From Antedon mediterranea (taxonomy: Eukaryota > Echinodermata > Crinoidea > Comatulida > Antedonidae), in assembly GCF_964355755.1 (NCBI RefSeq), contig NC_092680.1, forward strand, positions 12,253,001 through 12,317,000: a stretch of 64,000 nt of DNA, written 5' to 3'. Positions 34,749-50,316 of this stretch are shown here, piece by piece. The position numbers were made by a program, and so were the translations under genes. The notes beneath the pieces are model-generated. The model did no database searches. It was given only the letters and a program-made list of their open reading frames with translations, and was not told where the DNA came from. How positions within the stretch are numbered: position 1 is the stretch's first letter; each line of letters starts with the position of its first letter.

Positions 34749-35658
34749 TCAGCGAGAGAGAGAGAGATAGATCAGCGAGAGAGAGATAGATCAGCGAGAG
34801 AGAGATAGATCAGCGAGAGGGAGAGATAGATCAGCGAGAGAGAGATAGATCAGCGAGAGAGAGATAGATCAGCGAGAGAGAGATAGATCAGCGAGAGAGA
34901 TAGATCAGCGAGAGAGAGAGATAGATCAGCGAGAGAGAGAGAGATAGATCAGCGAGAGAGAGAAAGATCAGCGAGAGAGAGATAGGTCAGCGACAGAGAG
35001 ATAGATCAGCGAGAGAGATAGATCAGCGAGAGAGATATAGGTCAGCGAGAGAGAGATAGATCAGCGAGAGAGAGAGATAGATCAGCGAGAGAGAGGAAAG
35101 ATCAGCGAGAGAGAGATAGATCAGTGAGAGAGAGATAGATCAGCGAGAGAGAGATAGATTTGCGGGGAGAGATAGATCAGCGAGAGAGAGAGAGATAGAT
35201 CAGAGAGAGAGAGATAGATCAGCGAGAGAGAGATAGATCAGCGAGAGAGAGATAGATTAGCAAGAGAGAGATAGATCAGCGAGAGAGAGATAGATCAGCG
35301 AGAGAGAGAGAGATAGATCAGAGAGAGAGATAGATCAGCGAGAGAGAGATAGATCAGCGAGAGAGAGATAGATCAGCGAGAGAGAAATAGATCAGCGAGA
35401 GAGAGATAGATAGATCAGCGAGAGAGAGATAGATAGATCAGCGAGAGAGAGAGAGATAGATCAGCAAGAGAGAGATAGATCTGCGAGAGAGAGAGATAGA
35501 TCAGCGAGAGCGAGACAGATTAGCGAGAGAGATAGATCTGCGAGAGAGAGATAGATCAGCGAGAGAGAGAGATAGATCAGCGAGAAAGAGATAGATCAGC
35601 GAGAGAGATAGATAGATCAGTGAGAGAGAGATAGATCAGCGAGAGAGAGAGAGATAGA

Positions 35659-35697
<39 letters not shown>

Positions 35698-38415
35698 TCA
35701 GCGAGAGAGAGAGAGATAGATCAGCGAGAGAGAGATAAATCAGCGAGAGAGAGATAGATCAGCGAGAGGGAGAGATAGATCAGCGAGAGAGAGATAGATC
35801 AGCGAGAGAGAGATAGATCAGCGAGAGAGAGATAGATCAGCGAGAGAGATAGATCAGCGAGAGAGAGAGATAGATCAGCGAGAGAGAGAGAGATAGATCA
35901 GCGAGAGAGAGAAAGATCAGCGAGAGAGAGATAGGTCAGCGACAGAGAGATAGATCAGCGAGAGAGATAGATCAGCGAGAGAGATATAGATCAGCGAGAG
36001 AGAGAGATAGATCAGCGAGAGAGAGAGATAGATCAGCGAGAGAGAGAAAGATCAGCGAGAGAGAGATAGATCAGTGAGAGAGAGACAGATCAGCGAGAGA
36101 GAGATAGATTAGCGGGGGAGAGATAGATCAGCGAGAGAGAGAGAGATAGATCAGAGAGAGAGAGAGATAGATCAGCGAGAGAGAGATAGATCAGCGAGAG
36201 AGAGATAGATTAGCAAGAGAGAGATAGATCAGCGAGAGAGAGATAGATCAGCGAGAGAGAGAGAGATCAGCGAGAGAGAGATAGATCAGCGAGAGAGAGA
36301 TAGATCAGCGAGAGAGAGAGAGATAGATCAGCGAGAGGGATAGATTAGCGAGAGGGAGAGATAGATCAGCGAGAGAGAGATAGATCAGCGAGAGAGAGAT
36401 AGATCAGCGAGAGAGATAGATCAGCGAGAGAGAGATAGATAAGCGAGAGAGAGATAGATCAGCGAGAAAGAGAAGATGGATCAGCGAGAGAGAGAGATTG
36501 ATCAGCGAGATAGAGAAAGATCTGCGAGAGAGAGATAGATCAGCGAGAGAGAGATAGATCAGCGAGAGAGAGATAGATCAGCGAGAGAGAGATAGATCAG
36601 CGAGAGAGAGAGATAGATCAGCGAGAGAGAGATAGATCAGCGAGATAGAGAAAGATCAGCGAGAGAGAGATAGATCAGTGACAGAGACATAGATCAGCGA
36701 GAGAGAGATAGATCAGCGAGAGAGATATAGATCAGCGAGAGTGAGATAGATCAGCGAGAGATAGATAGATCAGCGAGAGAGAGAGAGAGAGATAGATCAG
36801 CGAGAGAGAGATAGATCAGCTAGAGAGAGATAGATCAGCGAGAGAGAGAGAGATAGATCAGCGAGAGAGAGATAGATAGATCAGCGAAAGAGAGATAGAT
36901 CAGCGAGAGAGAGAGATAGATCAGCGAGAAAGAGATAGATCAGCGAGAGAGATAGATAGATCAGCGAGAGAGAGATAGATCAGCGAGAGAGAGAGAGATA
37001 GATCAGCGAGAGAGAGAGAGATAGATCAGCGAGAGAGAGATAGATCAGCGAGAGAGAGATAGATCAGCGAGAGAGAGATAAATTAGCGAGAGAGAGATAG
37101 ATCAGCGAGAAAGAGATAGATCAGCGAGAGAGAGAGAGAGAGAGAGAGATCAGCGAGAGAGAGAGATAGATCAGCGAGAGAGAGATAGATCAGCGAGAGA
37201 GATATAGATCAGCGAGAGAGAGAGATAGAGATAGATCAGCGAGAGAGAGATAGATCAGCGAGAGAGAGATAGATCAGCGAGAGAGAGATAGATCAGCGAG
37301 AGGGAAAGATAGATCAGCGAGAGAGAGATAGATCAGCGAGAGATATAGATCAGCGAGAGAGAGATAGATCAGCGAGAGAGAGATAGATCAGCGAGAGAGA
37401 GAGATGGATCAGCGATAGAGAGAGATAGATCAGCGAGATAGAGAAAGATCTGCGAGAGAGAGATTGATCAGCGACAGAGAGATGGATCAGCGAAAGAGAG
37501 ATAGATCAGCAAGAGAGATATAGATCAGCGAGAGAGAGATAGATCAGCGAGAGGGAGAGATAGATCAGCGAGAGAGAGATAGATCAGCGAGAGAGAGAGA
37601 GATAGATCAGTGAGAGGGAGAGATAGATCAGCGAGAGAGAGATTGATCAGCGAGAGAGAGATAGATCAGCGAGAGAGAGATAGACAAGCGAGAGAGAGAT
37701 AGATCAGCGAGATAGAGAGATAGATCAGCGAGAGAGATAGATCAGCGAGAGAGAGATAGATCAGCGAGAGGGAGAGATAGATCAGCGAGAGAGATATAGA
37801 TCAGCGAGAGAGAGATAGATCAGCGAGAGAGATATAAATCAGCGAGAGAGAGATAGATCAGCGAGAGAGAGATAGATCAGCGAGAGAGAGAAAGATCAGC
37901 GAGAGAAAGATAGATCAGTGAGAGAGAGATAGATCAGCGAGAGAGAGATAGATTAGCGAGAGAGAGATAGATCAGCGAGAGAGAGAGAGATAGATCAGAG
38001 AGAGAGATAGATCAGCGAGAGAGAGATAGATCAGCGAGAGAGAGATAGATTAGCAAGAGAGAGATAGATCAGCGAGAGAGAGATAGATCAGCGAGAGAGA
38101 GATAGATCAGCGAGAGAGAGATAGATCAGCGAGAGAGAAATAGATCAGCGAGAGAGAGATAGATAGATCAGCGAGAGAGAGATAGATAGATCAGCGAGAG
38201 AGAGAGAGATAGATCAGCGAGAGAGAGAGAGATAGATCAGCAAGAGAGAGAGATAGATCAGCGAGAGCGAGATAGATTAGCGAGAGAGATAGATCTGCGA
38301 GAGAGAGATAGATCAGCGAGAGAGAGAGATAGATCAGCGAGAAAGAGATAGATCAGCGAGAGAGATAGATAGATCAGTGAGAGAGAGATAGATCAGCGAG
38401 AGAGAGAGAGATAGA

Positions 38416-38452
<37 letters not shown>

Positions 38453-39362
38453 TCAGCGAGAGAGAGAGAGATAGATCAGCGAGAGAGAGATAGATCAGCG
38501 AGAGAGAGATAGATCAGCGAGAGGGAGAGATAGATCAGCGAGAGAGAGATAGATCAGCGAGAGAGAGATAGATCAGCGAGAGAGAGATAGATCAGCGAGA
38601 GAGATAGATCAGCGAGAGAGAGAGATAGATCAGCGAGAGAGAGAGAGATAGATCAGCGAGAGAGAGAAAGATCAGCGAGAGAGAGATAGGTCAGCGACAG
38701 AGAGATAGATCAGCGAGAGAGATAGATCAGCGAGAGAGATATAGGTCAGCGAGAGAGAGATAGATCAGCGAGAGAGAGAGATAGATCAGCGAGAGAGAGA
38801 AAGATCAGCGAGAGAGAGATAGATCAGTGAGAGAGAGATAGATCAGCGAGAGAGAGATAGATTTGCGGGGGAGAGATAGATCAGCGAGAGAGAGAGAGAT
38901 AGATCAGAGAGAGAGAGATAGATCAGCGAGAGAGAGATAGATCAGCGAGAGAGAGATAGATTAGCAAGAGAGAGATAGATCAGCGAGAGAGAGATAGATC
39001 AGCGAGAGAGAGAGAGATAGATCAGAGAGAGAGATAGATCAGCGAGAGAGAGATAGATCAGCGAGAGAGAGATAGATCAGCGAGAGAGAAATAGATCAGC
39101 GAGAGAGAGATAGATAGATCAGCGAGAGAGAGATAGATAGATCAGCGAGAGAGAGAGAGATAGATCAGCAAGAGAGAGATAGATCTGCGAGAGAGAGAGA
39201 TAGATCAGCGAGAGCGAGACAGATTAGCGAGAGAGATAGATCTGCGAGAGAGAGATAGATCAGCGAGAGAGAGAGATAGATCAGCGAGAAAGAGATAGAT
39301 CAGCGAGAGAGATAGATAGATCAGTGAGAGAGAGATAGATCAGCGAGAGAGAGAGAGATAGA

Positions 39363-39399
<37 letters not shown>

Positions 39400-41461
39400 T
39401 CAGCGAGAGAGAGAGAGATAGATCAGCGAGAGAGAGATAAATCAGCGAGAGAGAGATAGATCAGCGAGAGGGAGAGATAGATCAGCGAGAGAGAGATAGA
39501 TCAGCGAGAGAGAGATAGATCAGCGAGAGAGAGATAGATCAGCGAGAGAGATAGATCAGCGAGAGAGAGAGATAGATCAGCGAGAGAGAGAGAGATAGAT
39601 CAGCGAGAGAGAGAAAGATCAGCGAGAGAGAGATAGGTCAGCGACAGAGAGATAGATCAGCGAGAGAGATAGATCAGCGAGAGAGATATAGATCAGCGAG
39701 AGAGAGAGATAGATCAGCGAGAGAGAGAGATAGATCAGCGAGAGAGAGAAAGATCAGCGAGAGAGAGATAGATCAGTGAGAGAGAGACAGATCAGCGAGA
39801 GAGAGATAGATTAGCGGGGGAGAGATAGATCAGCGAGAGAGAGAGAGATAGATCAGAGAGAGAGAGAGATAGATCAGCGAGAGAGAGATAGATCAGCGAG
39901 AGAGAGATAGATTAGCAAGAGAGAGATAGATCAGCGAGAGAGAGATAGATCAGCGAGAGAGAGAGAGATCAGCGAGAGAGAGATAGATCAGCGAGAGAGA
40001 GATAGATCAGCGAGAGAGAGAGAGATAGATCAGCGAGAGGGATAGATTAGCGAGAGGGAGAGATAGATCAGCGAGAGAGAGATAGATCAGCGAGAGAGAG
40101 ATAGATCAGCGAGAGAGATAGATCAGCGAGAGAGAGATAGATAAGCGAGAGAGAGATAGATCAGCGAGAAAGAGAGATGGATCAGCGAGAGAGAGAGATA
40201 GATCAGCGAGATAGAGAAAGATCTGCGAGAGAGAGATAGATCAGCGAGAGAGAGATAGATCAGCGAGAGAGAGATAGATCAGCGAGAGAGAGATAGATCA
40301 GCGAGAGAGAGAGATAGATCAGCGAGAGAGAGATAGATCAGCGAGATAGAGAAAGATCAGCGAGAGAGAGATAGATCAGTGACAGAGACATAGATCAGCG
40401 AGAGAGAGATAGATCAGCGAGAGAGATATAGATCAGCGAGAGTGAGATAGATCAGCGAGAGATAGATAGATCAGCGAGAGAGAGAGAGAGAGATAGATCA
40501 GCAAGAGAGAGATAGATCAGCGAGAGAGAGAGAGATCAGCGAGAGAGAGAGAGATAGATCAGCGAGAGAGAGATAGATAGATCAGCGAAAGAGAGATAGA
40601 TCAGCGAGAGAGAGAGAGATAGATCAGCGAGAAAGAGATAGATCAGCGAGAGAGATAGATAGATCAGCGAGAGAGAGATAGATCAGCGAGAGAGAGAGAG
40701 ATAGATCAGCGAGAGAGAGAGAGATAGATCAGCGAGAGAGAGATAGATCAGCGAGAGAGAGATAGATCAGCGAGAGAGAGATAAATTAGCGAGAGAGAGA
40801 TAGATCAGCGAGAAAGAGATAGATCAGCGAGAGAGAGAGAGAGAGAGAGATCAGCGAGAGAGAGAGATAGATCAGCGAGAGAGAGATAGATCAGCGAGAG
40901 AGATATAGATCAGCGAGAGAGAGAGATAGAGATAGATCAGCGAGAGAGAGATAGATCAGCGAGAGAGAGATAGATCAGCGAGAGAGAGATAGATCAGCGA
41001 GAGGGAAAGATAGATCAGCGAGAGAGAGATAGATCAGCGAGAGATATAGATCAGCGAGAGAGAGATAGATCAGCGAGAGAGAGATAGATCAGCGAGAGAG
41101 AGAGATGGATCAGCGATAGAGAGAGATAGATCAGCGAGATAGAGAAAGATCTGCGAGAGAGAGATTGATCAGCGACAGAGAGATGGATCAGCGAAAGAGA
41201 GATAGATCAGCAAGAGAGATATAGATCAGCGAGAGAGAGATAGATCAGCGAGAGAGAGATAGATCAGCGAGAGAGAGAAAGATCAGCGAGAGAGAGATAG
41301 ATCAGCGAGAGAGAAATAGATCAGCGAGAGAGAGATAGATCAGCCAGAGAAAGAGAGAGATAGATCAGCGAGAGAGAGATAGATCAGCGAGAGAGAGAGA
41401 TAGATCAGCGAGAGAGAGATAGATTAGCGAGAGAGAGATAGATCACCGAGAGAGAGATAGA

Positions 41462-41512
<51 letters not shown>

Positions 41513-42635
41513 AGCGAGAGAGAGATAGATCAGCGAGAGAGAGAAAGATCAGCAAGAGAGAGATAGATCAGCGAGAGAGAGATAGATCAGCGAGAGAGAG
41601 AGAGATCAGCGAGAGAGATAGATCAGCGAGAGAGAGATAGATCAGCGAGAGAGATATAGATAGATCAGCGAGAGAGAGATAGATCAGCGAGAGAGATATA
41701 GATCAGCGAGAGAGAGATAGATCAGCAAGAGAGAGATAAATCAGCGAGAGAGAGAGAGAGATAGATCAGCGAGAGGGAGAGATAGATCAGCGAGAGAGAG
41801 ATAGATCAGCGAGAGAGAGAGAGATAGATCAGTGAGAGGGAGAGATAGATCAGCGAGAGAGAGATAGATCAGCGAGAGAGAGATAGATCAGCGAGAGAGA
41901 GATAGACCAGCGAGAGAGAGATAGATCAGCGAGATAGAGAGATAAATCAGCGAGAGAGATAGATCAGCGAGAGAGAGATAGATCAGCGAGAGGGAGAGAT
42001 AGATCAGCGAGAGAGATATAGATCAGCGAGAGAGAGATAGATCAGCGAGAGAGATATAAATCAGCGAGAGAGAGATAGATCAGCGAGAGAGAGATAGATC
42101 AGTGAGAGAGAGAAAGATCAGCGAGAGAGAGATAGATCAGTGAGAGAGAGATAGATCAGCGAGAGAGAGATAGATTAGCGAGAGAGAGATAGATCAGCGA
42201 GAGAGAGAGAGATAGATCAGAGAGAGAGAGATAGATCAGCGAGAGAGAGATAGATCAGCGAGAGAGAGATAGATTAGCAAGAGAGAGATAGATCAGCGAG
42301 AGAGAGATAGATCAGCGAGAGAGAGATAGATCAGCGAGAGAGAGATAGATCAGCGAGAGAGAAATAGATCAGCGAGAGAGAGATAGATAGATCAGCGAGA
42401 GAGAGATAGATAGATCAGCGAGAGAGAGAGAGATAGATCAGCAAGAGAGAGATAGATCAGCGAGAGAGAGAGATAGATCAGCGAGAGCGAGATAGATTAG
42501 CGAGAGAGATAGATCTGCGAGAGAGAGATAGATCAGCGAGAGAGAGAGATAGATCAGCGAGAAAGAGATAGATCAGCGAGAGAGATAGATAGATCAGTGA
42601 GAGAGAGATAGATCAGCGAGAGAGAGAGAGATAGA

Positions 42636-42678
<43 letters not shown>

Positions 42679-44495
42679 TCAGCGAGAGAGAGAGAGATAG
42701 ATCAGCGAGAGAGAGATAGATCAGCGAGAGAGAGATAGATCAGCGAGAGGGAGAGATAGATCAGCGAGAGAGAGATAGATCAGCGAGAGAGAGATAGATC
42801 AGCGAGAGAGAGATAGATCAGCGAGAGAGATAGATCACCGAGAGAGAGAGATAGATCAGCGAGAGAGAGAGAGATAGATCAGCGAGAGAGAGAAAGATCA
42901 GCGAGAGAGAGATAGGTCAGCGACAGAGAGATAGATCAGCGAGAGAGATAGATCAGCGAGAGAGATATAGATCAGCGAGAGAGAGAGATAGATCAGCGAG
43001 AGAGAGAGATAGATCAGCGAGAGAGAGAAAAACCAGCGAGAGAGAGATAGATCAGTGAGAGAGAGACAGATCAGCGAGAGAGAGATAGATTAGCGGGGGA
43101 GAGATAGATCAGCGAGAGAGAGAGAGATAGATCAGAGAGAGAGAGAGATAGATCAGCGAGAGAGAGATAGATCAGCGAGAGAGAGATAGATTAGCAAGAA
43201 AGAGATAGATCAGCGAGAGAGAGATAGATCAGCGAGAGAGAGAGAGAGAGATCAGCGAGAGAGAGATATATCAGCGAGAGAGAGATAGATCAGCGAGAGA
43301 GAGATAGATCAGCGAGAGAGAGAGAGATAGATCAGCGAGAGAGATAGATTAGCGAGAGGGAGAGATAGATCAGCGAGAGAGAGATAGATCAGTGAGAGAG
43401 AGATAGATCAGTGACAGAGACATAGATCAGCGAGAGAGAGATAGATCAGCGAGAGAGATATAGATCAGCGAGAGTGAGATAGATCAGCGAGAGATAGATA
43501 GATCAGCGAGAGAGAGAGAGAGAGATAGATCAGCAAGAGAGAGATAGATCAGCGAGAGAGAGAGAGAGATCAGCGAGAGAGAGAGATAGATCAGCGAGAG
43601 AGAGATAGATAGATCAGCGAAAGAGAGATAGATCAGCGAGAGAGAGAGATAGATCAGCGAGAAAGAGATAGATCAGCGAGAGAGATAGATAGATCAGCGA
43701 GAGAGAGATAGATCAGCGAGAGAGAGAGAGATAGATCAGCGAGAGAGAGAGATAGATCAGCGAGAGAGAGATAGATCAGCGAGAGAGAGATAGATCAGCG
43801 AGAGAGAGATAAATTAGCGAGAGAGAGATAGATCAGCGAGAAAGAGATAGATCAGCGAGAGAGAGAGAGAGAGAGAGAGATCAGCGAGAGAGAGAGATAG
43901 ATCAGCGAGAGAGAGATAGATCAGCGAGAGAGATATAGATCAGCGAGAGAGAGAGATAGAGATAGATCAGCGAGAGAGAGAGATAGATCAGCGAGAGAGA
44001 GATAGATCAGCGAGAGAGAGATAGATCAGCGAGAGGGAAAGATAGATCAGCGAGAGAGAGATAGATCAGCGAGAAATATAGATCAGCGAGAGAGAGATAG
44101 ATCAGCGAGAGAGAGATAGATCAGCGAGAGAGAGAGATGGATCAGCGATAGAGAGAGATAGATCAGCGAGATAGAGAAAGATCTGCGAGAGAGAGATTGA
44201 TCAGCGACAGAGAGATGGATCAGCGAAAGAGAGATAGATCAGCGAGAGAGATATAGATCAGCGAGAGAGAGATAGATCAGCGAGAGAGAGATAGATCAGC
44301 GAGAGAGAGAAAGATCAGCGAGAGAGAGATAGATCAGCGAGAGAGAAATAGATCAGCGAGAGAGAGATAGATCAGCGAGAGAGAGAGAGAGAGATAGATC
44401 AGCGAGAGAGAGATAGATCAGCGAGAGAGAGAGATAGATCAGCGAGAGAGAGATAGATTAGCGAGAGAGAGATAGATCAGCGAGAGAGAGATAGA

Positions 44496-44526
<31 letters not shown>

Positions 44527-47500
44527 TCAGCGAGAGAGAGATAGATCAGCGAGAGAGAGAAAGATCAGCAAGAGAGAGATAGATCAGCGAGAGAGAGATA
44601 GATCAGCGAGAGAGAGAGAGATCAGCGAGAGAGATAGATCAGCGAGAGAGAGATAGATCAGCGAGAGAGATATAGATAGATCAGCGAGAGAGAGATAGAT
44701 CAGCGAGAGAGATATAGATCAGCGAGAGAGAGATAGATCAGCAAGAGAGAGATAAATCAGCGAGAGAGAGAGAGATAGATCAGCGAGAGGGAGAGATAGA
44801 TCAGCGAGAGAGAGATAGATCAGCGAGAGAGAGAGAGATAGATCAGCGAGAGGGAGAGATAGATCAGCGAGAGAGAGATAGATCAGAGAGAGAGAGATAG
44901 ATCAGCGAGAGAGAGATAGACCAGCGAGAGAGAGTTAGATCAGCGAGATAGAGAGATAGATCAGCGAGAGAGATAGATCAGCGAGAGAGAGATAGATCAG
45001 CGAGAGGGAGAGATAGATCAGCGAGAGAGATATAGATCAGCGAGAGAGAGATAGATCAGCGAGAGAGATATAAATCAGCGAGAGAGAGATAGATCAGCGA
45101 GAGAGAGATAGATCAGTGAGAGAGAGAAAGATCAGCGAGAGAGAGATAGATCAGTGAGAGAGAGATAGATCAGCGAGAGAGAGATAGATTAGCGAGAGAG
45201 AGATAGATCAGCGAGAGAGAGAGAGATAGATCAGAGAGAGAGAGATAGATCAGCGAGAGAGAGATAGATCAGCGAGAGAGAGATAGATTAGCAAGAGAGA
45301 GATAGATCAGCGAGAGAGAGATAGATCAGCGAGAGAGAGATAGATCAGCGAGAGAGAGATAGATCAGCGAGAGAGAAATAGATCAGCGAGAGAGAGATAG
45401 ATAGATCAGCGAGAGAGAGATAGATAGATCAGCGAGAGAGAGAGAGAGATAGATCAGCAAGAGAGAGATAGATCAGCGAGAGAGAGAGATAGATCAGCGA
45501 GAGCGAGATAGATTAGCGAGAGAGATAGATCTGCGAGAGAGAGATAGATCAGCGAGAGAGAGAGATAGATCAGCGAGAAGGAGATAGATCAGCGAGAGAG
45601 ATAGATAGATCAGTGAGAGAGAGATAGATCAGCGAGAGAGAGAGAGATAGATCAGCGAGAGAGAGAGAGAGAGAGAGAGATAGATCAGCGAGAGAGAGAG
45701 AGATAGATCAGCGAGAGAGAGATAGATCAGCGAGAGAGAGATAGATCAGCGAGAGGGAGAGATAGATAAGCGAGAGAGAGATAGATCAGCGAGAGAGAGA
45801 TAGATCAGCGAGAGAGAGATAGATCAGCGAGAGAGATAGATCAGCGAGAGAGAGAGATAGATCAGCGAGAGAGAGAGAGATAGATCAGCGAGAGAGAGAA
45901 AGATCAGCGAGAGAGAGATAGGTCAGCGACAGAGAGATAGATCAGCGAGAGAGATAGATCAGCGAGAGAGATATAGATCAGCGAGAGAGAGAGATAGATC
46001 AGCGAGAGAGAGAGATAGATCAGCGAGAGAGAGAAAGATCAGCGAGAGAGAGATAGATCAGTGAGAGAGAGACAGATCAGTGAGAGAGAGATAGATTAGC
46101 GGGGGAGAGATAGATCAGCGAGAGAGAGAGAGAGATAGATCAGAGAGAGAGAGAGATAGATCAGCGAGAGAGAGATAGATCAGCGAGAGAGATAGATTAG
46201 CAAGAGAGAGATAGATCAGCGAGAGAGAGATAGATCAGCGAGAGAGAGAGAGATCAGCGAGAGAGAGATAGATCAGCGAGAGAGAGATAGATCAGCGAGA
46301 GAGAGATAGATCAGCGAGAGAGAGAGAGATAGATCAGCGAGAGAGATAGATTAGCGAGAGGGAGAGATAGATCAGCGAGAGAGAGATAGATCAGCGAGAG
46401 AGAGATAGATCAGCGAGAGAGATAGATCAGCGAGAGAGAGATAGATCAGCGAGAGAGAGATAGATCAGCGAGAGAGAGAGATGGATCAGCGAGAGAGAGA
46501 GATAGATCAGCGAGATAGAGAAAGATCTGCGAGAGAGAGAGATAGATCAGCGAGAGAGAGATAGATCAGCGAGAGAGAGATAGATCAGTGAGAGAGAGAT
46601 AGATCAGCGAGAGAGAGAGATAGATCAGCGAGAGAGAGATAGATCAGCGAGATAGAGAAAGATCAGCGAGAGAGAGATAGATCAGTGACAGAGACATAGA
46701 TCAGCGAGAGAGATATAGATCAGCGAGAGAGATATAGATCAGCGAGAGTGAGATAGATCAGCGAGAGATAGATAGATCAGGGAGAGAGAGAGAGAGAGAT
46801 AGATCAGCAAGAGAGAGATAGATCAGCGAGAGAGAGAGAGATCAGCGAGAGAGAGAGATAGATCAGCGAGAGAGAGATAGATAGATCAGCGAAAGAGAGA
46901 TAGATCAGCGAGAGAGAGAGAGATAGATCAGCGAGAAAGAGATAGATCAGCGAGAGAGATAGATAGATCAGCGAGAGAGAGATAGATCAGCGAGAGAGAG
47001 AGAGAGATAGATCAGCGAGAGAGAGAGATAGATCAGCGAGAGAGAGATAGATCAGCGAGAGAGAGATAGATCAGCGAGAGAGAGATAAATTAGCGAGAGA
47101 GAGATAGATCAGCGAGAAAGAGATAGATCAGCGAGAGAGAGAGAGAGAGATCAGCGAGAGAGAGAGATAGATCAGCGAGAGAGAGATAGATCAGCGAGAG
47201 AGATATAGAACAGCGAGAGAGAGAGATAGAGATAGATCAGCGAGAGAGAGATAGATCAGCGAGAGAGAGATAGATCAGCGAGAGAGAGATAGATCAGCGA
47301 GAGGGAAAGATAGATCAGCGAGAGAGAGATAGATCAGCGAGAGATATAGATCAGCGAGAGAGAGATAGATCAGCGAGAGAGAGATAGATCAGCGAGAGAG
47401 AGAGATGGATCAGCGATAGAGAGAGATAGATCAGCGAGATAGAGAAAGATCTGCGAGAGAGAGATTGATCAGCGACAGAGAGATAGATCAGCGAAAGAGA

Positions 47501-47740
47501 GATAGATCAGCGAGAGAGAGATAGATCAGCGAGAGAGAGATAGATCAGCGAGAGAGAGAAAGATCAGCGAGAGAGAGATAGATCAGCGAGAGAGAAATAG
47601 ATCAGCGAGAGAGAGATAGATCAGCGAGAGAGAGAGAGATAGATCAGCGAGAGAGAGATAGATCAGCGAGAGAGAGAGATAGATCAGCGAGAGAGAGATA
47701 GATTAGCGAGAGAGAGATAGATCAGCGAGAGAGAGATAGA

Positions 47741-47797
<57 letters not shown>

Positions 47798-48163
47798 AGC
47801 GAGAGAGAGATAGATCAGCCAGAAAGAGATAGATCAGCGAGAGAGAGAGAGATAGATCAGCGAGAGAGAGATAGATCAGCGAGAGAGAAATAGATCAGCG
47901 AGAGAGAGATAGATAGATCAGCGAGAGAGAGATAGATAGATCAGCGAGAGAGAGAGAGAGATAGATCAGCAAGAGAGAGATAGATCAGCGAGAGAGAGAG
48001 ATAGATCAGCGAGAGCGAGATAGATTAGCGAGAGAGATAGATCTGCGAGAGAGAGATAGATCAGCGAGAGAGAGAGATAGATCAGCGAGAAGGAGATAGA
48101 TCAGCGAGAGAGATAGATAGATCAGTGAGAGAGAGATAGATCAGCGAGAGAGAGAGAGATAGA

Positions 48164-48200
<37 letters not shown>

Positions 48201-50275
48201 TCAGCGAGAGAGAGAGAGATAGATCAGCGAGAGAGAGATAGATCAGCGAGAGAGAGATAGATCAGCGAGAGGGAGAGATAGATAAGCGAGAGAGAGATAG
48301 ATCAGCGAGAGAGAGATAGATCAGCGAGAGAGAGATAGATCAGCGAGAGAGATAGATCAGCGAGAGAGAGAGATAGATCAGCGAGAGAGAGAGAGATAGA
48401 TCAGCGAGAGAGAGAAAGATCAGCGAGAGAGAGATAGGTCAGCGACAGAGAGATAGATCAGCGAGAGAGATAGATCAGCGAGAGAGATATAGATCAGCGA
48501 GAGAGAGAGATAGATCAGCGAGAGAGAGAGATAGATCAGCGAGAGAGAGAAAGATCAGCGAGAGAGAGATAGATCAGTGAGAGAGAGACAGATCAGTGAG
48601 AGAGAGATAGATTAGCGGGGGAGAGATAGATCAGCGAGAGAGAGAGAGAGATAGATCAGAGAGAGAGAGAGATAGATCAGCGAGAGAGAGATAGATCAGC
48701 GAGAGAGATAGATTAGCAAGAGAGAGATAGATCAGCGAGAGAGAGATAGATCAGCGAGAGAGAGAGAGATCAGCGAGAGAGAGATAGATCAGCGAGAGAG
48801 AGATAGATCAGCGAGAGAGAGATAGATCAGCGAGAGAGAGAGAGATAGATCAGCGAGAGAGATAGATTAGCGAGAGGGAGAGATAGATCAGCGAGAGAGA
48901 GATAGATCAGCGAGAGAGAGATAGATCAGCGAGAGAGATAGATCAGCGAGAGAGAGATAGATCAGCGAGAGAGAGATAGATCAGCGAGAGAGAGAGATGG
49001 ATCAGCGAGAGAGAGAGATAGATCAGCGAGATAGAGAAAGATCTGCGAGAGAGAGAGATAGATCAGCGAGAGAGAGATAGATCAGCGAGAGAGAGATAGA
49101 TCAGCGAGAGAGAGATAGATCAGCGAGAGAGAGAGATAGATCAGCGAGAGAGAGATAGATCAGCGAGATAGAGAAAGATCAGCGAGAGAGAGATAGATCA
49201 GTGACAGAGACATAGATCAGCGAGAGAGATATAGATCAGCGAGAGAGATATAGATCAGCGAGAGTGAGATAGATCAGCGAGAGATAGATAGATCAGGGAG
49301 AGAGAGAGAGAGAGATAGATCAGCAAGAGAGAGATAGATCAGCGAGAGAGAGAGAGATCAGCGAGAGAGAGAGATAGATCAGCGAGAGAGAGATAGATAG
49401 ATCAGCGAAAGAGAGATAGATCAGCGAGAGAGAGAGAGATAGATCAGCGAGAAAGAGATAGATCAGCGAGAGAGATAGATAGATCAGCTAGAGAGAGATA
49501 GATCAGCGAGAGAGAGAGAGAGATAGATCAGCGAGAGAGAGAGATAGATCAGCGAGAGAGAGATAGATCAGCGAGAGAGAGATAGATCAGCGAGAGAGAG
49601 ATAAATTAGCGAGAGAGAGATAGATCAGCGAGAAAGAGATAGATCAGCGAGAGAGAGAGAGAGAGATCAGCGAGAGAGAGAGATAGATCAGCGAGAGAGA
49701 GATAGATCAGCGAGAGAGATATAGAACAGCGAGAGAGAGAGATAGAGATAGATCAGCGAGAGAGAGATAGATCAGCGAGAGAGAGATAGATCAGCGAGAG
49801 AGAGATAGATCAGCGAGAGGGAAAGATAGATCAGCGAGAGAGAGATAGATCAGCGAGAGATATAGATCAGCGAGAGAGAGATAGATCAGCGAGAGAGAGA
49901 TAGATCAGCGAGAGAGAGAGATGGATCAGCGATAGAGAGAGATAGATCAGCGAGATAGAGAAAGATCTGCGAGAGAGAGATTGATCAGCGACAGAGAGAT
50001 AGATCAGCGAAAGAGAGATAGATCAGCGAGAGAGATATAGATCAGCGAGAGAGAGATAGATCAGCGAGAGAGAGATAGATCAGCGAGAGAGAGAAAGATC
50101 AGCGAGAGAGAGATAGATCAGCGAGAGAGAAATAGATCAGCGAGAGAGAGATAGATCAGCGAGAGAGAGAGAGATAGATCAGCGAGAGAGAGATAGATCA
50201 GCGAGAGAGAGAGATAGATCAGCGAGAGAGAGATAGATTAGCGAGAGAGAGATAGATCAGCGAGAGAGAGATAGA

Positions 50276-50316
<41 letters not shown>
